In this document: positions 59,943 through 64,000 of the stretch, piece after piece | Layout of the letters: every line of letters begins with the position of its first letter | How positions within the stretch are numbered: position 1 is the first letter of the stretch | Origin: Corynebacterium sp. UBA2622 | GTDB lineage: Bacteria; Actinomycetota; Actinomycetes; Mycobacteriales; Mycobacteriaceae | Length of the DNA stretch: 64,000 bases | Direction: 5' to 3' | NCBI RefSeq assembly: GCF_002339505.1 | Contig: NZ_DDJO01000012.1 | Span: 214,857-278,856, forward strand | Notes under the pieces: model-generated | Told to the model about the DNA's origin: nothing | Seen by the model: the letters and a program-made list of their open reading frames with translations, nothing else | Databases searched by the model: none | Translations under genes and position numbers: made by a program

Positions 59943-60530
59943 CTAGATGACGTAGCTGCCCGGGTCGAAGTACTTGTCCGGGTCAACGAGGTGCTTGGTC
60001 TCCTCGCGCTTGCGCTCGCGGACCTTCGCAGGGATTCCCACGGCAATGGAGCTCGGTGGGATGGACTTGGTCACCACGGCGTTCGCTCCGATGGCCGAGT
60101 TCTCCCCGATGGTCACCGGGCCCAGCACCTTGGCACCGGCGCCGATGGTGACGTTGTCCCCGACCGTGGGGTGGCGTTTGGTCTGCGTCAGAACCTGACC
60201 GCCCAGAGTCACCCCGTGGTAAAGCATCACGCCGTCGCCGATCTCGGCGGTCTCTCCGATCACGATGCCCATGCCGTGGTCGATGAAGAACCGGCGCCCG
60301 ATGGTCGCCCCCGGGTGGATCTCTATGCCGGTGAGGAAGCGGTTGATCTGCGCCAGAATCCGGGCCGGGCCCTTCCAGCCGCGCCCCCACATCCAGTGGC
60401 AGACGCGGTGAATCCAGATGGCGTGAAGCCCCGAATACACCACGGCGTTTTCCAGGTCGCCGCGGGCGGCCGGGTCGTGGCTGCGCGCGTTTACCAGATC
60501 CTCGCGGATCATCTTCAGGGCGTTGAACAT
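59943..60530 (-). CDS. cysE: Serine O-acetyltransferase
   Basis: CysE makes O-acetylserine from serine and acetyl-CoA, the precursor for cysteine. The 195-residue protein has the N-terminal helices and left-handed hexapeptide repeats with FFIDHGMGIVIGETAEIGD and HGVTLGG, ending in the usual AKVRERK tail. ATG 60530 is chosen since TAGACT lies eight bases upstream. cysK lies just upstream in the same direction, so the two enzymes of cysteine synthesis are neighbours. Confidence 0.94.
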   Translation of the reverse strand: MFNALKMIREDLVNARSHDPAARGDLENAVVYSGLHAIWIHRVCHWMWGRGWKGPARILAQINRFLTGIEIHPGATIGRRFFIDHGMGIVIGETAEIGDGVMLYHGVTLGGQVLTQTKRHPTVGDNVTIGAGAKVLGPVTIGENSAIGANAVVTKSIPPSSIAVGIPAKVRERKREETKHLVDPDKYFDPGSYVI

Positions 60531-60592
60531 GCCCGCCGAGTCTAGCAGCGTCGCATGATCGCCCAACGTGCCTGTTAGGGGCGGGTGCAAAA

Positions 60593-60630
60593 ACGCCCCG
60601 CGCTACGCGGAGTCGCGTATGGCGGGGCGT
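60593..60630 (-). terminator. Hairpin between cysK and cysE
   Basis: ACGCCCCGC (60593-60601) and GCGGGGCGT (60622-60630) pair perfectly, with smaller complementary pieces in the loop. It could reduce readthrough from cysK into cysE. Confidence 0.6.
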
Positions 60631-60644
60631 CGTAAAGCGGGCGC

Positions 60645-61580
60645 TTAGTCGCGGATGTCCTCGTAGAGCACGGTGGAGACGTAGCGCTCGCCGAAGTCGC
60701 AGACGATGAAGACGATCGTCTTGCCCTCGTTCTCCGGGCGGTTGGCGACCTCAAGCGCGGCCTTCAGGTTGGCACCGGTGGAGATCCCGCCGAGGATGCC
60801 CTCCTGCCGGGCGAGCTCGCGGGAGTACTCCACCGCGTCCTCGTTGGAGACGGCGATGATCTCGTCGACGATGCCGCGGTCGAGGGTGCCCGGGATGAAG
60901 TTGGCACCGAGACCCTGGATTTTGTGCGGGCCCGCCTCGCCCTTGGAGAGGAGGGGAGAGGCGGCCGGTTCGACGGCGACCAGTTTGATGTCCGGGTTCT
61001 TCTCCTTGAGGTACTTGCCGGCACCCGAGATGGTGCCGCCGGTGCCCACTCCCGCGACAAGGATGTCGATCTCGCCGTCGGTGTCATTCCAGATTTCGGG
61101 CCCGGTGGTCTCGTAGTGGATCTTGGGGTTGGCCTCGTTCTCGAACTGGCGGGCCAGGATGGCGTTCTCGTCCCCGTCGACGATTTCATTCGCCTTGTCC
61201 ACGGCACCCTTCATTCCGGCGGCGCCCGGGGTGAGCACGATTTCGGCACCGAGCGCGCGCAGGATCACCCGGCGCTCGGTGGACATCGTCTCCGGCATGG
61301 TGAGAACGACGTTGTAACCCTTTGCCGCGCCGGCGAGCGCCAGGGCGATGCCGGTGTTGCCGGAAGTCGCCTCCACGATGGTGCCGCCCGGCTTGAGCTC
61401 GCCGGAGGCCTCGGCGGCCTCGACGATGGCCTTGCCGATACGGTCCTTGACTGAGTTGGCGGGGTTGTAAAACTCCAGCTTGCCGATAACGCGGGCCTTG
61501 GCGTCCCCGGTGACGTCGTGCAGCTCGACGAGCGGGGTGCCGCCGACGAGGTCGAGAACGTTGTTTGCGATCTTGCTCAT
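60645..61580 (-). CDS. cysK: Cysteine synthase A
   Basis: CysK, a PLP enzyme, makes cysteine from O-acetylserine and sulfide. The 311-residue protein has the PLP Lys in EFYNPANSVKDRIG, the substrate loop EATSGNTGIALA, and the phosphate-binding GVGTGGTISG. ATG 61580 gives better spacing from AAGGAAG than the adjacent ATG 61583. The upstream region carries an exact McbR-type box and a second short palindrome, in keeping with sulfur control of cysteine synthesis in C. glutamicum. Confidence 0.95.
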   Translation of the reverse strand: MSKIANNVLDLVGGTPLVELHDVTGDAKARVIGKLEFYNPANSVKDRIGKAIVEAAEASGELKPGGTIVEATSGNTGIALALAGAAKGYNVVLTMPETMSTERRVILRALGAEIVLTPGAAGMKGAVDKANEIVDGDENAILARQFENEANPKIHYETTGPEIWNDTDGEIDILVAGVGTGGTISGAGKYLKEKNPDIKLVAVEPAASPLLSKGEAGPHKIQGLGANFIPGTLDRGIVDEIIAVSNEDAVEYSRELARQEGILGGISTGANLKAALEVANRPENEGKTIVFIVCDFGERYVSTVLYEDIRD

Positions 61581-61654
61581 CATTACTTCCTTAGGGAATT
61601 GTCGGCCGCGTGCGACTCACGCGGGGGATGCCGCTCATCGTACACCCGCAATGC

Positions 61655-61668
61655 AGACTTATGAGTCT
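61655..61668. promoter_or_regulatory. Palindrome overlapping the cysK -35 region
   Basis: AGACT-TATG-AGTCT is a perfect 5-bp inverted repeat with a four-base spacer. It lies just upstream of a TACGAT box (61637-61642, minus strand) and may be a second operator half-site region. Confidence 0.4.
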
Positions 61669-61676
61669 TCGATAAG

Positions 61677-61692
61677 TAGACAATATGGTCTA
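61677..61692. promoter_or_regulatory. McbR-type operator upstream of cysK
   Basis: TAGAC-AATATG-GTCTA fits exactly the consensus TAGAC-N6-GTCTA of the sulfur-metabolism repressor McbR of C. glutamicum, which represses cysK among others. It lies 97 bases before the cysK start. Confidence 0.75.
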
Positions 61693-61721
61693 TTAAACTG
61701 GTGTGGAACGGGGACAGGTGG

Positions 61722-61823
61722 AGGGGGTGGAATTTGGCTACCCCCGCAAGCGCGATATGATGTTGAAAATCCGTAGTCAAGTTCGGACATAAAATTCCCC
61801 CCTACGGGGACACCCGGAGGGGT
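61722..61823. promoter_or_regulatory. Cluster of RamA-like motifs upstream of ramA
   Basis: AGGGGGT (61722-61728), ACCCCCG (61740-61746) and AGGGGT (61818-61823) fit the RamA motifs (A/C/T-G4-6-T/C and A-C4-5-A/G/T), with a CCCCCC-TA-CGGGG pair in between. RamA of C. glutamicum is autoregulated, so these are likely self-control sites. Confidence 0.45.
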
Positions 61824-61843
61824 GGAGACTGTAAGGATTGATC

Positions 61844-62683
61844 ATGGACGCGCAGAGAATCAGGGATGACGACGATGCCATCCGCGCAGCACTGACAGCG
61901 CTGAAGACGGCCACCGGCATCCCTGTCGCGATGTACGGCACGCTCCTCGCCGACAACCGCCTCCAGATCACCCAGTGGATCGGCCTGCGTACGCCCGCAC
62001 TGCAGAACCTCGTCATCGACTCGGGTTCCGGTGTGGGAGGGCGGGTCGTCGCCACGCGCCGCGCGGTCGGGATCTCCGACTACACGCGCGCCAACGTCAT
62101 CTCCCATGAGTACGACCGGCAGATCCAGGACGAGGGACTGCACTCCGTCGTCGCTGTCCCCGTGATCGTCCAGCGCGAGATTCGGGGCGTCCTCTACGTC
62201 GGTGTCCACTCGCCGGTTCGCCTCGGCGACAAGGTCATCGAGGAGGTCACCATGACCGCGCGCACCCTCGAGCAGGACCTCGCGGTCAACTCCGCTTTAC
62301 GACGCTCCGAGGGCGGGGCCGGCGCCGCCAAGGCCGGGCGGGTGATGAACGGTGCCGAGTGGGAGCAGGTCCGCTCCACCCACTCCAAGCTGCGCATGCT
62401 GGCCAACCGGGTCGACGACGACAACCTGCGCAAGGAGCTGGAGCAGCTTTGCGACCAGATGGTCTCCCCGGTGCGCATCAAGCAGTCGACGAAGCTGTCC
62501 GCCCGCGAGCTCGACGTGCTCTCCTGTGTCGCCCTCGGCCACACGAACGTGGAGGCCGCCGAGGAAATGGGCATCGGGGCGGAGACGGTGAAGTCTTATC
62601 TCCGCAGCGTCATGCGCAAGCTCGGAGCACACACCCGCTATGAGGCGGTCAACGCGGCCCGGCGCATCGGGGCTCTGCCTTAA
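61844..62683 (+). CDS. ramA: LuxR-type regulator of acetate metabolism RamA
   Basis: RamA is a global activator of acetate and central-metabolism genes in C. glutamicum. The 279-residue protein has a GAF-like N-terminal domain and a C-terminal LuxR helix-turn-helix (LSARELDVLSCVALGHTN, IGAETVKSYLRSVMRKLG). Position next to cysK and cysE is the C. glutamicum order. AAGGATTG precedes ATG 61844. G/C-run motifs upstream suggest autoregulation, and motifs near actA suggest a target. Confidence 0.92.
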   Translation: MDAQRIRDDDDAIRAALTALKTATGIPVAMYGTLLADNRLQITQWIGLRTPALQNLVIDSGSGVGGRVVATRRAVGISDYTRANVISHEYDRQIQDEGLHSVVAVPVIVQREIRGVLYVGVHSPVRLGDKVIEEVTMTARTLEQDLAVNSALRRSEGGAGAAKAGRVMNGAEWEQVRSTHSKLRMLANRVDDDNLRKELEQLCDQMVSPVRIKQSTKLSARELDVLSCVALGHTNVEAAEEMGIGAETVKSYLRSVMRKLGAHTRYEAVNAARRIGALP

Positions 62684-62712
62684 AGGCCCCCGGGGCCGGT
62701 ACTGTGGGCGGG

Positions 62713-63963
62713 GTGAAGGAACGATTTCTGGTCCACGGAGGAACCCGTCTCGAAGGTGTCGTCAGGGTGGACGGCGCGAAGAACAGTGTGCTCAAGCTCA
62801 TGGCGGCGACGCTGCTGACCGAGGGAACCACCACCCTCCACAACTGCCCGGAGATCCTTGACGTGCCCCTCATGAGGGATGTCCTCGTCGGCTTGGGCTG
62901 CGAGGTCAACATCTCCGGGCCCGAGGTCACCATCACTGTTCCGGCCGATGTCTCGCCCCACGCCGATTTCGAGGCCGTGCGCCAGTTCCGCGCGTCCGTC
63001 GCCGTCCTGGGGCCGCTGGCCGCCCGTTGCGGCGAGGCGTACGTGGCCCTGCCCGGTGGAGACGCCATCGGGTCCAGGCCGCTGGACATGCACCAGTCGG
63101 GCCTGGAGAAGCTCGGGGCGACCACGCACATCCAGCACGGTGCCGTCGTGGCCAAGGCCGACAAGCTCACCGGCGCGAGGATCAACCTCGACTTCCCGTC
63201 CGTGGGTGCAACGGAGAACATCCTCACCGCTGCGGTTCTCGCTGAGGGCCGCACCGTCCTGGAGAACGCCGCGCGCGAACCCGAGATCGTGGATCTGTGC
63301 GAGATGCTCAACTCGATGGGGGCGCGCATCGCCGGGGCGGGCACGTCCACAGTGACCATCGACGGAGTGGAAAAACTCCACCCCACCGAGCACACCGTGG
63401 TGGGTGACCGCATCGTCGCCGGAACATGGGCCTACGCCTCGGCAATGACGCGGGGGGATATCACCGTGACCGGTATTGCGCCGCGTCACCTCCACCTGGC
63501 GCTGGCGAAACTGAAGATCGCGGGCGCGGACGTGGAGACCTACGACAACGGCTTCCGCGTGCGCATGCAGAACCGCCCCAACGCGGTGGACTACCAGACC
63601 CTTCCGTTCCCGGGTTTCCCCACGGACCTCCAGCCGATGGCGATCGGCATCTCGGCCATCGCCGACGGGGTCTCCGTGATCACCGAGAACGTCTTCGAGG
63701 CACGGTTCCGCTTCGTCGACGAGATGCAGCGACTGGGGGCGGACGCGACGGTCGACGGCCATCACGTCGTGTTGCGCGGCGTGGACCAGCTCTCCTCGAC
63801 CGACGTGTGGGCCTCCGACATTCGCGCGGGCGCCGGCTTGGTGCTGGCGGGGCTCGTCGCCGACGACGTGACCACCGTGCACGACATCTCCCACATCGAT
63901 CGCGGTTACCCGCGCTTCGTGGAAAACCTGACGGAGCTGGGTGCCACAATCGAGCGCGTTTAA
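62713..63963 (+). CDS. murA: UDP-N-acetylglucosamine 1-carboxyvinyltransferase with Asp in place of catalytic Cys
   Basis: MurA adds enolpyruvate to UDP-GlcNAc, the first committed step of peptidoglycan synthesis. The 416-residue protein has GAKNSVLKLMAA, LDMHQSGLEKLGA, NLDFPSVGATENI and RFRFVDEMQRLGA. The fosfomycin-target loop reads PGGDAIGSRP, with Asp117 where most MurA have Cys, as in mycobacteria; this makes the enzyme insensitive to fosfomycin. GTG 62713 has TACTGT seven bases upstream, so I prefer it to GTG 62704. Two murA paralogs are common in corynebacteria, so this may be one of two. Confidence 0.92.
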   Translation: MKERFLVHGGTRLEGVVRVDGAKNSVLKLMAATLLTEGTTTLHNCPEILDVPLMRDVLVGLGCEVNISGPEVTITVPADVSPHADFEAVRQFRASVAVLGPLAARCGEAYVALPGGDAIGSRPLDMHQSGLEKLGATTHIQHGAVVAKADKLTGARINLDFPSVGATENILTAAVLAEGRTVLENAAREPEIVDLCEMLNSMGARIAGAGTSTVTIDGVEKLHPTEHTVVGDRIVAGTWAYASAMTRGDITVTGIAPRHLHLALAKLKIAGADVETYDNGFRVRMQNRPNAVDYQTLPFPGFPTDLQPMAIGISAIADGVSVITENVFEARFRFVDEMQRLGADATVDGHHVVLRGVDQLSSTDVWASDIRAGAGLVLAGLVADDVTTVHDISHIDRGYPRFVENLTELGATIERV

Positions 63964-64000
63964 CTATCGCGTTTATGTGTGTTTTCCTGGGGATTTGTGT

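Noticed and set aside
63964..64000. Start of an rRNA operon after murA
   Set aside because: Only 37 bases are visible and no rRNA sequence is present, although an rRNA operon would fit the C. glutamicum order.

Overview
The window is chromosomal DNA of a high-GC actinobacterium, almost certainly a Corynebacterium. The evidence is gene content and order: ramA-cysK-cysE, thrE next to otsA-otsB, an IpsA-type LacI regulator beside a zinc ABC transporter, actA-dusB-phoU-pst, mycothiol synthase, CarD, LmeA and LpqE. Much of the order also matches Mycobacterium tuberculosis (clpC, mutY, carbonic anhydrase, disA, radA, lpqE, carD, ispDF, cysS; and phoPR, HIT, purD/B/C, purQL, purF/M, DUF3073, pabC, nitrobindin, lmeA, mshD). 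Species cannot be told. There is no CRISPR array, prophage or intact insertion sequence.

Layout. 1-10.0 kb: the 3' part of clpC, a secreted lipase, a ZIP metal transporter, a tiny DUF4236 gene, mutY, a beta carbonic anhydrase, a membrane-anchored protein, the c-di-AMP cyclase disA, radA and the lipoprotein lpqE. 10.3-14.5 kb: the carD-ispD-ispF-cysS-rlmB cluster. 14.5-17.7 kb: an esterase gene and a zinc uptake operon (znuA-znuC-znuB) behind a Zur-like operator. 17.8-23.4 kb: ipsA, the trehalose operon otsA/META-like lipoprotein/otsB with a Lys-rich-tail protein upstream, the threonine exporter thrE and tRNA-Thr. 23.8-25.9 kb: the phosphate-type two-component system (PhoP/PhoR in mycobacteria, PhoR/PhoS in C. 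glutamicum). 25.9-43.6 kb: a MerR/TipAS regulator, then purine biosynthesis genes (purD, B, C, S, Q, L, F, M) interspersed with a HIT protein, a peptidase, the C4-dicarboxylate carrier dctA, a thioesterase and small conserved proteins. 43.7-48.5 kb: DUF3073, ygfZ, pabC, nitrobindin-like protein, lmeA, mshD. 48.5-55.0 kb: pstSCAB, and phoU with dusB on the opposite strand. 55.2-59.9 kb: CoA-transferase actA, tRNA-Lys, a frameshifted acetyltransferase in an atypical patch, a CsoR regulator translationally coupled to a maltokinase-cap-like protein, then tRNA-Glu, two tRNA-Asp copies and tRNA-Phe. 59.6-64 kb: a small GNAT protein, cysE, cysK, ramA and murA.

How the parts fit. Phosphate control is nearly complete here: kinase, response regulator, the Pst transporter and PhoU. 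Direct repeats of the same 8-3-8 form precede both phoP and pstS. Sulfur control appears as an exact TAGAC-N6-GTCTA (McbR-type) operator in front of cysK. Zinc control appears as a 15-bp Zur-like palindrome in front of znuA. About two dozen genes have a TAnnnT-like -10 box 6-8 bases before the start codon and no ribosome binding site, so they are probably leaderless; this also settles several start codons.

The most novel-looking item is a pair of related intergenic elements (9279-9369 and 23547-23637). Each has 27-28 bp AT-rich inverted-repeat arms around a 35-37 nt loop, and the arms of the two copies resemble each other. Other points: a MurA with Asp in place of the catalytic Cys, a histone-H1-like Lys-rich tail protein next to otsA, a ZIP transporter lacking the usual TM5 Glu, and a perfect inverted repeat in the dctA leader.
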